Positions 1 through 9,370 of a stretch of 64,000 nucleotides of DNA are shown here, one piece after another. The notes beneath the pieces were generated by a model. That model saw only the letters and a program-made list of their open reading frames with translations. It did no database searches and had not been told where the DNA came from. Source of the stretch: Ardenticatena sp. (GTDB taxonomy: Bacteria; Chloroflexota; Anaerolineae; Ardenticatenales; Ardenticatenaceae); assembly GCA_015487975.1 (NCBI GenBank), contig WFOS01000003.1, forward strand, positions 1-64,000, read 5' to 3'. The translations under genes and the position numbers were made by a program. Each line of letters begins with the position of its first letter. Position 1 is the stretch's first letter.

Positions 1-129
1 ACGTATGGCATTGACCGCCTTCAGTACTTGCTCTTCCAGTTCCTGTAGAGTGGACCCCGGGTGCTCCTTCGACCATTCCAACACCGCTTGTGCTTCTGCC
101 ATTATCCGCTTCACTGCTTCTTGCTTCAT
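1..129 (-). CDS. Truncated hypothetical protein, possibly N-terminus of an ISKra4-like transposase
   Basis: A minus-strand reading frame starts at 129 behind a strong ribosome-binding site (GGAGGTGAGG) and runs off the left edge after 43 codons. The visible part is helical and charged, with the pattern WSKEHPGSTLQELEEQVLKA. A tryptophan, then an 'EHP' turn and a glutamate-rich helix, resembles the N-terminal helical segment of some ISKra4-family transposases. This is a resemblance only, since no catalytic residue is in view. It points away from the cassette to its right and may belong to a separate mobile element or to the preceding cassette. A small hypothetical protein is equally possible. 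Confidence 0.5.
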   Translation of the reverse strand, partial: MKQEAVKRIMAEAQAVLEWSKEHPGSTLQELEEQVLKAVNAIR

Positions 130-227
130 CTCCTCACCTCCCTGTGTTTGTTTGCCCTCCTCCCTTCATTTTTTACCATTACCACTCATCTGGGACACAC
201 CCGCCATAAGGGACTGTGATGAAAAAC

Positions 228-280
228 TTGACGCGGGAAATTCGATGATATTAGTATAGGAGTGGTGTTTTCTCACTCCT
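228..280 (+). promoter_or_regulatory. Candidate promoter with inverted repeat at the start site
   Basis: TTGACG (228-233) and TAGTAT (252-257) are separated by 18 bp and face right, toward the attC-like site and the two-gene module. Immediately downstream, AGGAGTG (258-264) and CACTCCT (274-280) form a 7-bp inverted repeat covering the expected transcription start. It could be an operator or a short 5' hairpin. The rest of 130-421 holds no convincing gene. Confidence 0.45.
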
Positions 281-292
281 TTGTGAAAGGTG

Positions 293-362
293 GCCTAACA
301 CCCGCTGCAGCCAACCCTCCTTCGCTAATACTCCGGCGAGCGGCTGAGATTTTTCGTTAGGC
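293..362 (+). other. Integron attC-like recombination site (upstream)
   Basis: The outer boxes GCCTAAC (293-299, R'') and GTTAGGC (356-362, R') are perfect inverted complements and fit the RYYYAAC/GTTRRRY consensus. The inner arms are CTGCAGCC (305-312) and GGCTGAG (342-348). They pair fully except for one extra G at 307, which matches the extrahelical base typical of the L'' arm of real attC sites. Short unpaired spacers separate the inner and outer boxes, and a 29-nt terminal region lies between the arms. The 70-bp length is normal for attC. R' lies 60 bp before the first start codon of the next gene, which is the usual cassette spacing. Confidence 0.75.
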
Positions 363-421
363 GGACGAAGCGCAACAGCCACACAGGAGAGTATCAAGAC
401 AGAAGAAGTGCAGGTAGGCAT

Positions 422-3400
422 ATGCTCTCGAAACTCATTCAACGGCAAGTACCTATTGGTAGCAAAGTCATATTCTGGCTAAAGAACGGGCGTGAGATCT
501 CTGGTGAGCTAATCGAGCTAGGCAGGGATCATATCACGCTGGAGAATGAAAACGGCGTCGCCACGATTCTGGTAGAGATGATCGGGGCTTGGGAGGTTGT
601 GACAAGTGAAATGGCAGATAGACCCGACAAGACTGAATCCGGCCTCCCTGTGACAGACACAAGTAGTGAGGCAGTCACACAAGCAGATGTCACGATATCG
701 GCATCTTCCATACCAGCAGAAAGCCTCCAGCCAGTACTCAAAAAATTGATTGAAATTGAAGCCCGTCTCGAAGCTCAATTGCAAACCGCCCGGATTGAGT
801 TGGAAGAACCAGATTTCTTCCTGCCGATTTCCAGAATGTCAAAACGAACTCATAAGAAGATCGAGGAAGCGTGGAATAGAGTTGTCAATCGGTACCAGTA
901 CGCCAAGAAGATAAATGAACTAAGCAAGAAATTTGGTCGCATTCAGTCAATTGTGGCCGAATTGGAGTCATTGGCCGAGATTTTGCCCAATTCGGCAACC
1001 GTCAAAAGACATCTGGCCTACTGCTACTTTTTGGCGGGAAGAGAGAAAGAAGCCTTCAATTGTTACAAGATGACCGCCACAATTTCACGAGAAGCGGCAG
1101 ATTGGTATAACCTCGCTGTCATCGCGTTACGCAGTGGTCAGAATCCTATCGCCGTCTACGCTCTAGAACAATGGTTTTTACAAAGGCCCATTACTGAGAG
1201 ACCAAATGCTTGGTATGTGTATGTTAACTTGCTAAGATGCAACGGCAACTACTCACTTTTGCGGAGTTTGTGCGAGAACATAGGCCGTGACCAAACCGAG
1301 CAAGAACTCGTTCTTCTATTGGAGACTGGCATTTTTCTTCTCAAATCTATTAAAAAAGATGCCATAGCAACTGACATAACCAGAAGATGGCTAGAAGAAC
1401 AGGTCTCACAGCATCTTGTATTAGAGGCCGTTAAGAATCTGGAAGGACAACCTGACGAGGCTTATCGTCAAGTTGTGGAGGAATTCCAGGAAAGCAAGGA
1501 CAGCCAAAAAACCCAGGCAACCGAAAGAAAGGCGCCTCAAATGCCGCAAGGCTATATTTATACATACAAACGGGATCGTAACTTTGGTTTCTTGCGAGAT
1601 TTGGGTGGAAACAGTTACTTTTTCCATCGCAGCGCAATCATAGATCCTACTTTGTTTGATGAACTTAATCGTTTGGAGATAGGGGGGGAAATTCCGGTTA
1701 CCTTTGAACCGGCTCAGGGACCCAAAGGCCCACTTGCATTGAGAGTAGCGTTATTTCGGACCAATAAGGATCTTTTCGAGATTGCTAACCAATGTGCGCA
1801 GAATGGAGACTATAGTCAAGCAATTGGTTACATCAGGCAACTACTAGAAAGAGAACCGGAATATCCAGAAGCGCGAGAACTTTATGATAAATGGCGCGAG
1901 TATGCCCGCCTTAGTGGTGTGCCGCGAGGGTCGAATCCTTATGCCCGGGCAAAACGGGTCCAGTTGATTGAAAAAGACTTGGATAGAGCCGCGCAACTCT
2001 TCCGCCAAGCGATTAGAGAAGGGGATAATGTCGAGAGCGCCATCAAAGATTTGGCTGCTTTGTATGTTCAGCAGGGCAAACCTGAAGAAGCCATCAGATT
2101 GCTGGAGCAACAGCGTAAGAGAATTCGAGATCAGCAGTCTGTAGATAATATGCTGATCGGTTTCTACCAGAATGCCGGCCAATATGAACAGGCAATCGCG
2201 CTTTTGCGCAAGAAGCTAGGTCAGACGCCCAGGGAGAAAAAGACTAGCGTTTTATGGCAAATAGGGAACTGTTACCTGCGATGCGAGAATTATACTCAGG
2301 CCCGAGAGACATTTGAGCAAGTGCTCGAGTTGCATCCTGATAATCTGGCTGCACGGCGCAACATTGCTATTTGCCATTTCAAACAACAGCGGTATGATGA
2401 CGCCGAGAGGATTCTGAAAGAAATTCTTGATGCTTCGCCTGATGCGAAGGCTGCTGAACTGCTTGAAGCGATTACACAAGCCAGAACGACTGGCGAATCC
2501 ACTCAATTGGAAGAGATTATTATCGAAACTACACTTTCGGAATTCTCCAGTGAAATCAGCGACTTCACACAGTTCTTCTTGGATCGATGTGATTTTCCAG
2601 GGGTTTCACCTGAACGAATAGAGAGAGACGAGAATGGTATAGCAAGGTATAGAGGCTCTGAGAGAGATGCTAAATTTGACCTCAAGAGATTAGAGGAAGT
2701 TGCCACTCAACTAGGCACGCGGCGATCCCGTGACCGTGCCGAGTATTATCTATCCGCGGCGAAGATAATATCTATCGTTGAAGGGCAGAGTTCCAACTTG
2801 TTCTACCGGTATCTTTGCCGCAGTTTTGCATCCAGTGGCGATGCAACTGTAGCTGAAGGTAAGCCGCTAGATGCTGCCCGTGAACTTTATTGCGAAGCTC
2901 TCAGCGTTTATGACAGAGATAGAGGCAAAAGAAAAGATGAACAAGATGCTGTCAATGCACTTGTTCGATTTCTATTCTCGACATTGGGGCAGGCTCAAGT
3001 CCCCCTTACTCCGAGCATTCCCTCTATTGACGAAACTGTTGAGCGCGTTCTTGGCAGTCATCCTCAGCGAGACCGCGTATTTAGCGCGATAACGTATTTG
3101 ACATTTCGTAGTCGTTATGCTGCAAATCGGGTGCTGAAACGCCTATTCGTTGGGACTACCTTGCAGGTGATGGCACTAGACTATCTCCGCAGCCAAGGCA
3201 TCTCAGTGCCTGACAAGATCGAAGGATTGGATGGGTTTATTGAACTCTGGAATGAAGTGCGGCGGTTAAAGCTAGATGAATGGCGTGCTATATTAAGCGA
3301 ATTTCGCTTTCTGGCCAGGATGGAGTTAACTACTGCATCCCTAGAGGACGGCATAGAACGGCTTAAATCGGTTAACCATCGCCTGTTTTTTGGCTTAGAC

Positions 3401-5203
3401 CAGGACCGTGCCAGGCAGTTGCAAAATATCCTCGAGACTGCACTCGAACTGGTCAAGCAGGCCTCTTTTGAAGAACGTGAGCGATTATGTATTCAAATAG
3501 GGAATGGCTGTAATGAGTTACTACGAGAAATCGAATCCAGCCCCACGCGCTTGTCCGTCGAAGGGCTGTATCCGGTGGTCAAGGCTCTTCAAAACAAAGT
3601 GAGCAGATATTTAGAAGAGTTGTATGAGATCTCTACTCCCCAGCTTGAGATTAGGCTTCCTAAAGAATCTTATATCCCAGACAGTAACCAGCACATCGAT
3701 GTTCAGATTGTGGTTGCGAACAAAACGGGATGCAGTCCTGCGGAATCCCTGGAGTTGATTGTCCAGGAAAGCGAAGATGGTTTGTTCGCTGTTAATGCAT
3801 CAGAAATAAAACTCGATAGATCTTTGCGAGGGAGCGATCAGCACATTTTGGAAGTGCCTATTCGGATTACGCAGAGTGCTCTGGATGCACAAACATTCTC
3901 TTTACCAGTATATGCTCAATATCGTACCAGAGCGGGAGAGATTGAACAGACACCTGTGCACAATTTTTCCATTCGTCTCTACTCCGAAGAAGAGTTCGAG
4001 GAAATAGAAAACCCATATGCTGCTTATGCGGAGGGAGGCATTGTTGGGGATCCCACAATGTTCTACGGGCGTGATGAACTCATTGAGAACATCATCCGAG
4101 CCATTCAAAGAGCCGGAACACAGAGCAAGAGCATTGTTATTTTCGGTCAAAAGCGAGCTGGTAAATCTTCTATCTTATATCATCTTAAACGGAAAATGGA
4201 GGCCAGTGGGAATTTATTAGTGATAGATATAGGAAATATTGGCTCGATTCTGGACGAACACTCTCAAATCCCGTTTGAATACCAGATCCTCTGGAGCATT
4301 TTGAGAAAACTTCGGGACGCCATTGAGGACGTGGTTGAAGAGCGGGGCTTGCCACCCTTGAACTTGATCTTTCCCCAGGATCGCGAGTTCTACGAACATC
4401 CTAGCCCCTTAGTCAAATTTAGAGATGTGTTTGATGAATACAAACGTCGAACTGCTCGAACAGAAGGCTGGAAGCATATCCAGGTCGTCCTGCTCATAGA
4501 TGAATTCTCGTACATATACAGCCAAATTGTCAGCGGAAAGATATCGGAATCGTTTATGAAAAACTGGAAAGCTTTGCTGCAAGAGAACTACTTCAGCGTT
4601 GTATTGGCTGGTCAAGATGTGATGCCCAAGTTTAAGCAGCGTTTTCCCAACGAATTTGGCACCACCCAAGATGAACGAGTCAGTTACCTCAAACGGGAAG
4701 ACGCCATAAGATTGACAGATGAACCCATTCGCATTGGAGGGCGGAATGGGGAAAGTCGCTATCGGGAACGGGCAATAGAACGCATCCTCGAGTTAACTGC
4801 CGGTAGTCCTTTTTACATCCAGATTGTTTGTGATCGGTTAGTCAAATATATGAACCGTAAACGTGCGAGCCTGATCACAGAGGCAGATGTCGAACAAGTC
4901 AAGACCGAACTGGTGCGAGGCGTCAATGCGTTGGGATTGGATAAGTTTGACAACCTTATCAATTCCGGTGACACATCCGAGGATGCTATTAGTGATGAAG
5001 ATGCTTTGAAAGTCCTCAAGGCCATTGCTATCAATAGCCAGACTGGACCCTGCAATCGTAATAGCATCTCCTGCGAAACAGAAAAACCGATAGACGTAAT
5101 TCTGGAAGATCTGGTAAACCGGGAAGTGGTTGAACGAGAACGAGGCAGGTACTATCGAATCCGTGTAGGTTTATTCAGAGATTGGCTCACAATTCATCAA
5201 TAA
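422..5203 (+). CDS. Large LSM/TPR/cold-shock-like protein with C-terminal P-loop NTPase
   Basis: This 1593-residue protein is not a named family that I recognise, but its parts are readable. Residues about 10-58 resemble an Sm/LSM fold (GSKVIFWLKNGREISGELIE). A charged coiled-coil stretch follows, then TPR-like repeats (about 165-245). About 376-445 resembles a cold-shock domain, with FGFLRD and YFFHRSAI in place of the RNP motifs. A second TPR array covers about 455-690. After a long helical region, a beta-rich segment (about 1060-1180) leads into a P-loop NTPase introduced by FYGRDE. Its Walker A is GQKRAGKSS (about 1241) and Walker B VVLLIDEF (about 1355), and the protein ends in a winged-helix-like tail. 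The architecture suggests RNA sensing coupled to an NTPase switch. It lies 15 bp upstream of the HEPN gene, inside the attC-flanked segment. Confidence 0.8.
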   Translation: MLSKLIQRQVPIGSKVIFWLKNGREISGELIELGRDHITLENENGVATILVEMIGAWEVVTSEMADRPDKTESGLPVTDTSSEAVTQADVTISASSIPAESLQPVLKKLIEIEARLEAQLQTARIELEEPDFFLPISRMSKRTHKKIEEAWNRVVNRYQYAKKINELSKKFGRIQSIVAELESLAEILPNSATVKRHLAYCYFLAGREKEAFNCYKMTATISREAADWYNLAVIALRSGQNPIAVYALEQWFLQRPITERPNAWYVYVNLLRCNGNYSLLRSLCENIGRDQTEQELVLLLETGIFLLKSIKKDAIATDITRRWLEEQVSQHLVLEAVKNLEGQPDEAYRQVVEEFQESKDSQKTQATERKAPQMPQGYIYTYKRDRNFGFLRDLGGNSYFFHRSAIIDPTLFDELNRLEIGGEIPVTFEPAQGPKGPLALRVALFRTNKDLFEIANQCAQNGDYSQAIGYIRQLLEREPEYPEARELYDKWREYARLSGVPRGSNPYARAKRVQLIEKDLDRAAQLFRQAIREGDNVESAIKDLAALYVQQGKPEEAIRLLEQQRKRIRDQQSVDNMLIGFYQNAGQYEQAIALLRKKLGQTPREKKTSVLWQIGNCYLRCENYTQARETFEQVLELHPDNLAARRNIAICHFKQQRYDDAERILKEILDASPDAKAAELLEAITQARTTGESTQLEEIIIETTLSEFSSEISDFTQFFLDRCDFPGVSPERIERDENGIARYRGSERDAKFDLKRLEEVATQLGTRRSRDRAEYYLSAAKIISIVEGQSSNLFYRYLCRSFASSGDATVAEGKPLDAARELYCEALSVYDRDRGKRKDEQDAVNALVRFLFSTLGQAQVPLTPSIPSIDETVERVLGSHPQRDRVFSAITYLTFRSRYAANRVLKRLFVGTTLQVMALDYLRSQGISVPDKIEGLDGFIELWNEVRRLKLDEWRAILSEFRFLARMELTTASLEDGIERLKSVNHRLFFGLDQDRARQLQNILETALELVKQASFEERERLCIQIGNGCNELLREIESSPTRLSVEGLYPVVKALQNKVSRYLEELYEISTPQLEIRLPKESYIPDSNQHIDVQIVVANKTGCSPAESLELIVQESEDGLFAVNASEIKLDRSLRGSDQHILEVPIRITQSALDAQTFSLPVYAQYRTRAGEIEQTPVHNFSIRLYSEEEFEEIENPYAAYAEGGIVGDPTMFYGRDELIENIIRAIQRAGTQSKSIVIFGQKRAGKSSILYHLKRKMEASGNLLVIDIGNIGSILDEHSQIPFEYQILWSILRKLRDAIEDVVEERGLPPLNLIFPQDREFYEHPSPLVKFRDVFDEYKRRTARTEGWKHIQVVLLIDEFSYIYSQIVSGKISESFMKNWKALLQENYFSVVLAGQDVMPKFKQRFPNEFGTTQDERVSYLKREDAIRLTDEPIRIGGRNGESRYRERAIERILELTAGSPFYIQIVCDRLVKYMNRKRASLITEADVEQVKTELVRGVNALGLDKFDNLINSGDTSEDAISDEDALKVLKAIAINSQTGPCNRNSISCETEKPIDVILEDLVNREVVERERGRYYRIRVGLFRDWLTIHQ

Positions 5204-5218
5204 AGTGGAAAGGTCAAG

Positions 5219-6730
5219 ATGAATCGAGATTTTGCGAATCCTTTTGCTGATTATGGCACCATAGTGCACGGGGAGCGATTTATAGGCCGAAAGAATGGCC
5301 TCCAAGTCATCGAGAGCAGGGTGATTCGACCACGAGATCCGGGTAATCTGGCAATTATCGGTGATTCTCGTATTGGAAAGAGTAGTCTGGTTTACAAAGC
5401 AGTTATTGATCGTAGAGACGAACTGCTCGCAAAGCGGCTCCTTCCTATATGGTTCACTTTATCGAATTATGATCATGCGCCTGTGTTTTTCCGCTCTCTT
5501 GTAGCCCGCTGCATTGACGAGCTGAAAGAACTAGGTTGGTTCTCACTCAACATTCAACAAGCGGCCGAACGAGCTTTGCAAGATGCGCTTTCGTGGAGCG
5601 AAGGCTATTGGCGCATTCAGCGCTTCTTTGAGAAAGTGCGCAAAGAGGGAATTAGAGTCCTCATAATTCTTGACGAATTTGATCACGCGCGACATCTTTT
5701 TCGAGAAGACATCTCAGCTTTTCAAGGTTTGCGTGAGCTTTCTTACCGGCCAGAATGGCGCGTTTCCTATATCGTCACCTCTCGCCGCACTATTCGTGAT
5801 ATTGAATTGCAAACTCAATCTATTTCAACCCTAGATGGCATCTTTTATAAGTATTACCTTAGCATGTTTGACGTAGACGGCATTGAAGAGTATTTTGACC
5901 GCTTGACATCTATCGGCATACCAGATAATGACTCTTTGAGGGAGAAGATAACGTTCTATTGTGGTGGACATCCCTATTTATTGGAATTGCTTGGTTATGA
6001 AGTGGTTGAATTTTTCCGGGAGGAGCAAGTTGTAGACATTGATAAGGCCGCTCGTCGTTCAATGCCCGCCTTTTTAAGCCAGTATGACCGTATGAGGGAG
6101 TTGCTGCGTGAAGAAGGAAAACTTGACAAGATAATTCAGGTTTTATTTGGTCCTGTTGTCGATGTAAAATGGACCGATGTAGAAAACTTGCTCAAGTATG
6201 GATTTATCAAGCAGGATGAGCAAGGCACTTATACAGCGTTCTCAGAGCACTTTCAGACTTATCTGGAAATTGTAGAACGACAATTTGATTGGGATTTGTG
6301 GCCCGTGTGGCGACAGACAGAAAAGGCGTTGCGTCAGCTAATAACGCGGATGATGAGAAAAAAGTATGGAGATAATTGGATCGAGGCATTGGAGAAAGCG
6401 AAATCTCATTTGAAGAGAACCATCTTTGACCGCTGTCGAGAAGCACAGGCAAAAGAAGAAAGGGTCTATGGTAATCGGGCCTCAAGCAACTTGATTGACT
6501 TCACATACCCACAGGATTTATTTACCATCATCTTCGCTGAGTGGGATGTTTTCAAAGAGATTTTCGGCCAGGACAAGAATTACTGGGGGCAACGCTCACA
6601 ACTACTAGCAAAGATCAGGAATCCCTATGCTCATAACAGAGACGAGGTTGTTTACGATTATGAGCGACAGATTGCCGAGGGTTACTGTCGAGAGATCCTT
6701 GCTGTTATAAAGCAAACAGACGCAATATGA
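5219..6730 (+). CDS. P-loop NTPase with C-terminal Swt1-like HEPN domain
   Basis: The protein has 503 residues and starts behind GGAAAGG. An AAA/STAND-like ATPase occupies about 1-330. It begins with a GRKNGL element, as many STAND ATPases do; Walker A is GDSRIGKSS (48-56) and Walker B VLIILDEF (147-154). The C-terminal 130 residues look like a HEPN domain of the Swt1 type, ending in a helix with RNPYAH (467-472), the R-x4-H motif that forms the RNase active site in HEPN toxins. HEPN domains are known RNA-cleaving effectors in toxin-antitoxin, abortive-infection and CRISPR systems. Paired with the upstream LSM/CSD NTPase it is the probable effector. An attC-like site follows 36 bp after the stop codon. 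RNase activity is inferred. Confidence 0.82.
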   Translation: MNRDFANPFADYGTIVHGERFIGRKNGLQVIESRVIRPRDPGNLAIIGDSRIGKSSLVYKAVIDRRDELLAKRLLPIWFTLSNYDHAPVFFRSLVARCIDELKELGWFSLNIQQAAERALQDALSWSEGYWRIQRFFEKVRKEGIRVLIILDEFDHARHLFREDISAFQGLRELSYRPEWRVSYIVTSRRTIRDIELQTQSISTLDGIFYKYYLSMFDVDGIEEYFDRLTSIGIPDNDSLREKITFYCGGHPYLLELLGYEVVEFFREEQVVDIDKAARRSMPAFLSQYDRMRELLREEGKLDKIIQVLFGPVVDVKWTDVENLLKYGFIKQDEQGTYTAFSEHFQTYLEIVERQFDWDLWPVWRQTEKALRQLITRMMRKKYGDNWIEALEKAKSHLKRTIFDRCREAQAKEERVYGNRASSNLIDFTYPQDLFTIIFAEWDVFKEIFGQDKNYWGQRSQLLAKIRNPYAHNRDEVVYDYERQIAEGYCREILAVIKQTDAI

Positions 6731-6766
6731 GTGTTCTGGTGTGGTTTGTGTGATCCAAAAGCGTCC

Positions 6767-6838
<72 letters not shown>

Positions 6839-6865
6839 GTTGTGGGAGGAAAACACAAATACCTG

Positions 6866-6895
6866 TTGGACACGATTTTGCAATTCGAATACAAT
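6866..6895 (+). promoter_or_regulatory. Candidate promoter for miaB
   Basis: TTGGAC (6866-6871) and TACAAT (6890-6895) are separated by 18 bp, facing miaB. The -10 matches the consensus at five of six positions; the -35 is weaker. It lies just outside the attC-like site, so miaB would keep its own promoter whatever sits in the cassette. Confidence 0.45.
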
Positions 6896-6911
6896 ACCTC
6901 GACCACATCGG

Positions 6912-6930
6912 CGGGCGCGAGCCCGTTTTT
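6912..6930 (+). terminator. Short hairpin plus T-tract in the miaB leader
   Basis: CGGGC (6912-6916), a GCGA tetraloop and GCCCG (6921-6925) are followed by TTTTT. A 5-bp stem is short for a full terminator. It begins only about 16 bp after the candidate -10 of miaB and ends 30 bp before the start codon. It may attenuate miaB or stop transcription arriving from the cassette. Confidence 0.35.
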
Positions 6931-6960
6931 CACGTTGAATGCGCAAGAAGGTGGTGCGCC

Positions 6961-8343
6961 ATGGGAAAGAAATATCACATTTGGACGATTGGATGTCAGA
7001 TGAATGTTGCCGATTCCCAGCGGTTGGGGTCGGAATTGGAGAAACGTGGCTATGAGTGGACGGATGCCGTCGAGGAAGCCGATGTCATCGTGCTGAATAC
7101 CTGTGTGGTACGCGAACAGGCCGAGCAGAAAATCTATGGTCGCCTGGGGTCGCTGAAACCACTCAAAATGCGCGGCGAGGGTGGTCCCATCATCGGCTTG
7201 ATGGGGTGTCTGGTGGGGGTGAAAAATCCCGCCCCGCTGCGGAAAGCGTGGCCATGGGTGGATGTCTTCATGCCACCAAGCGAGCCGGGCCCGTTGTTGG
7301 CGTACCTCGACGGCCGCGAGTGGGATTACGATGCCTACTACGAGCAGGTCAAGCAGCGCCAAGCCATCAATGCTATGCAGGATGGCGAGATTGTCTTGCC
7401 GGCGCATGTGCGCGGCAAACAGGTGACGGCCCACGTCCCCATCATCTACGGGTGCGATCACGTCTGTTCGTTCTGCATCATCCCCTATCGCCGCGGGCGT
7501 GAACGCAGTCGCCGTATTGGCGACATTGTGCAGGAAGTGCGCAGCCTGGTGGAGCAGGGCGTGAAGGAAGTGACGCTGTTGGGGCAAATTGTGGACCGCT
7601 ATGGCTACGACGTGCCCGATGGGCCCCGTTTGCCTGATTTGTTGCGTGTTCTGCACGATATCGAAGGGTTGGAGCGCATTCGCTTCCTCACGTCGCATCC
7701 CAACTACATGACCGATGAGTTGCTGCGCACCGTCGCTGAATTGCCCAAAGTGATGGAGCATATCGAAGTGCCAGTGCAGGCGGGCAACGATGAGGTCTTG
7801 CGCCGTATGCGCCGTGGCTACACAGTGGACGATTACCGCCACCTCATTGACCGTATCCGCGAACTCGTGCCTGGGGCAAGCATTATCACCGACATTATCG
7901 TTGGTTTCCCGGGTGAAACCGAAGCGCAATTCATGGATACCTACAACTTGCTGGCGGAATTGAAGTTGGACAAGGCGCATATCGCCTGTTTCAGCCCACG
8001 GCCGCACACCGCCGCAGCTCGTTGGGAAGATGATGTGCCGTGGCCAGAAAAAGAACGTCGCCGTAAATTGCTGGACGACCTGATGCACGACATCATGGCG
8101 GAAATCAACAGCGCCTACCTGGACCAGACGGTTGAGGTGCTGGTTGAAGATTTGCACAAGGGCAAGTGGCGTGGGCGTACACGCACCAACAAACTGGTCT
8201 TCTTCGAAGATGAGCGCGATCGTCGTGGTGATGTGGCGCAGGTGCGTATCACCTGGACGGGGCCATACAGCATGCAGGGTGTGCCTGCCGACGCACCCCC
8301 CAAAATGCCCGTGCTCGATATGGAGAACATCATCGCGCCATGA
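6961..8343 (+). CDS. miaB: tRNA-2-methylthio-N6-dimethylallyladenosine synthase
   Basis: A cytoplasmic radical-SAM methylthiotransferase of 460 residues that converts i6A37 to ms2i6A37 in tRNAs reading UNN codons. The N-terminal UPF0004 domain has its three cluster cysteines (C12 in GCQMN, C48, C83). The radical-SAM motif CxxxCxxC is at C165/C169/C172, followed by the family's RRGRERSR signature. A TRAM-like RNA-binding tail ends the protein. The start at 6961 gives the normal family N-terminus (MGKKYHIWTIGCQMN) behind an AGAAGGTGGTG site. It is a housekeeping gene and marks the right boundary of the foreign segment. Confidence 0.95.
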   Translation: MGKKYHIWTIGCQMNVADSQRLGSELEKRGYEWTDAVEEADVIVLNTCVVREQAEQKIYGRLGSLKPLKMRGEGGPIIGLMGCLVGVKNPAPLRKAWPWVDVFMPPSEPGPLLAYLDGREWDYDAYYEQVKQRQAINAMQDGEIVLPAHVRGKQVTAHVPIIYGCDHVCSFCIIPYRRGRERSRRIGDIVQEVRSLVEQGVKEVTLLGQIVDRYGYDVPDGPRLPDLLRVLHDIEGLERIRFLTSHPNYMTDELLRTVAELPKVMEHIEVPVQAGNDEVLRRMRRGYTVDDYRHLIDRIRELVPGASIITDIIVGFPGETEAQFMDTYNLLAELKLDKAHIACFSPRPHTAAARWEDDVPWPEKERRRKLLDDLMHDIMAEINSAYLDQTVEVLVEDLHKGKWRGRTRTNKLVFFEDERDRRGDVAQVRITWTGPYSMQGVPADAPPKMPVLDMENIIAP

Positions 8344-8366
8344 TGATACCGAACACGTATTCACCC

Positions 8367-8394
8367 GCCGCGTAGCAACGCTACGCGGCTTTTT
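8367..8394 (+). terminator. Rho-independent terminator after miaB
   Basis: GCCGCGTAGC (8367-8376) pairs perfectly with GCTACGCGGC (8380-8389) over a 3-nt loop and is followed by TTTTT. It ends the miaB transcript. Confidence 0.9.
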
Positions 8395-8608
8395 CGTTGC
8401 TCCTCGCGCTTCGTGTTCAGGCATGGTTGCGCGAACGGTTGGTAGGCTACAAAGTAGCCAAATCGGTGGTCTGCGTGGATGAATGGCCCAAAACGGGGGC
8501 GGACAAAGTGGGCGGGCAGGTGCTCGTGCGCATATTTGGCGCATCCTCGCTCGGTATGGTACGACACATGGTGTGCTATGAACAACCAACAGCCGAAGGA
8601 GGGATCGC

Positions 8609-9370
8609 ATGAACACGCAGCGAGTTGCCATCGTCACAGGCGCAGCGAGCGGCATTGGGCTGGCAATTGCCGAAGCCCTGGCCCGCGAAGGCCACCAGGT
8701 GGTGATAACCGACATCGATGCCGAGGCGGGGCAGGCGGTGGCGAAACGGGTGCACGGGCTGTTCGTCCATGCCAATCTGGTGGAGCGAGCCGCCTGTCGG
8801 CGTGTGGTAGACGAAACGCTGGCAGCCTATGGCCGCGTGGATATTCTCGTCAACAACGCTGGGTTCCAGCACATCGATCCTATCGAAGCATTCCCAGAAG
8901 AGACCTGGGAAACCATGCTTGCCGTGATGCTCACTGCCCCCTTCCTGCTGACCAAATATGTCTGGCCGTCCATGAAAGCCAATGGATGGGGACGTATCGT
9001 CAACATAGCCTCGATTCATGGATTGGTCGCCTCGCCCTTCAAAAGCGCGTACATCTCCGCCAAGCATGGCTTGATTGGGCTGACACGCACTGCCGCACTG
9101 GAAGGTGGCGCGTATGGGATTACCGTGAATGCCATTTGCCCCGCTTATGTGCGTACGCCGCTTGTCGAAAACCAGATTGCCGACCAGGCACGCACGCGCG
9201 GTATCAGCGTGGAGGAAGTCGTCCAGCAGGTCATGCTTGAACCTGCTGCTATCAAGCGGCTGATTGAGCCATCCGAAGTCGCCGACTTGGTGCTCTACCT
9301 GTGCAGTGAACGCGCTGGCGCCATCACTGGTTCGGCCATCACCATTGATTTGGGGTGGACGGCGCGTTGA
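8609..9370 (+). CDS. 3-hydroxybutyrate dehydrogenase-like SDR oxidoreductase
   Basis: A short-chain dehydrogenase of 253 residues, the usual length. The Rossmann motif is TGAASGIG (10-17), NNAG is at 82-85, and the catalytic triad reads S135, Y148, K152. The features [14 protein letters not shown] and [18 protein letters not shown] are those of D-3-hydroxybutyrate dehydrogenases, which interconvert 3-hydroxybutyrate and acetoacetate with NAD in polyhydroxybutyrate breakdown. The GGAGGG ribosome site fits the start. No other polymer-metabolism gene lies nearby, so the substrate is inferred from sequence type only. The 218 bp that follow contain no clear gene. Confidence 0.85.
   Translation: MNTQRVAIVTGAASGIGLAIAEALAREGHQVVITDIDAEAGQAVAKRVHGLFVHANLVERAACRRVVDETLAAYGRVDILVNNAGFQHIDPIEAFPEETWETMLAVMLTAPFLLTKYVWPSMKANGWGRIVNIASIHGLVASPFKSAYISAKHGLIGLTRTAALEGGAYGITVNAICPAYVRTPLVENQIADQARTRGISVEEVVQQVMLEPAAIKRLIEPSEVADLVLYLCSERAGAITGSAITIDLGWTAR

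Noticed and set aside
422-6730. Part of the CRISPR-Cas system
   Set aside because: It lies beyond miaB, the SDR and the GGDEF gene, on the opposite strand, has a different base composition and is framed by its own recombination-like sites.
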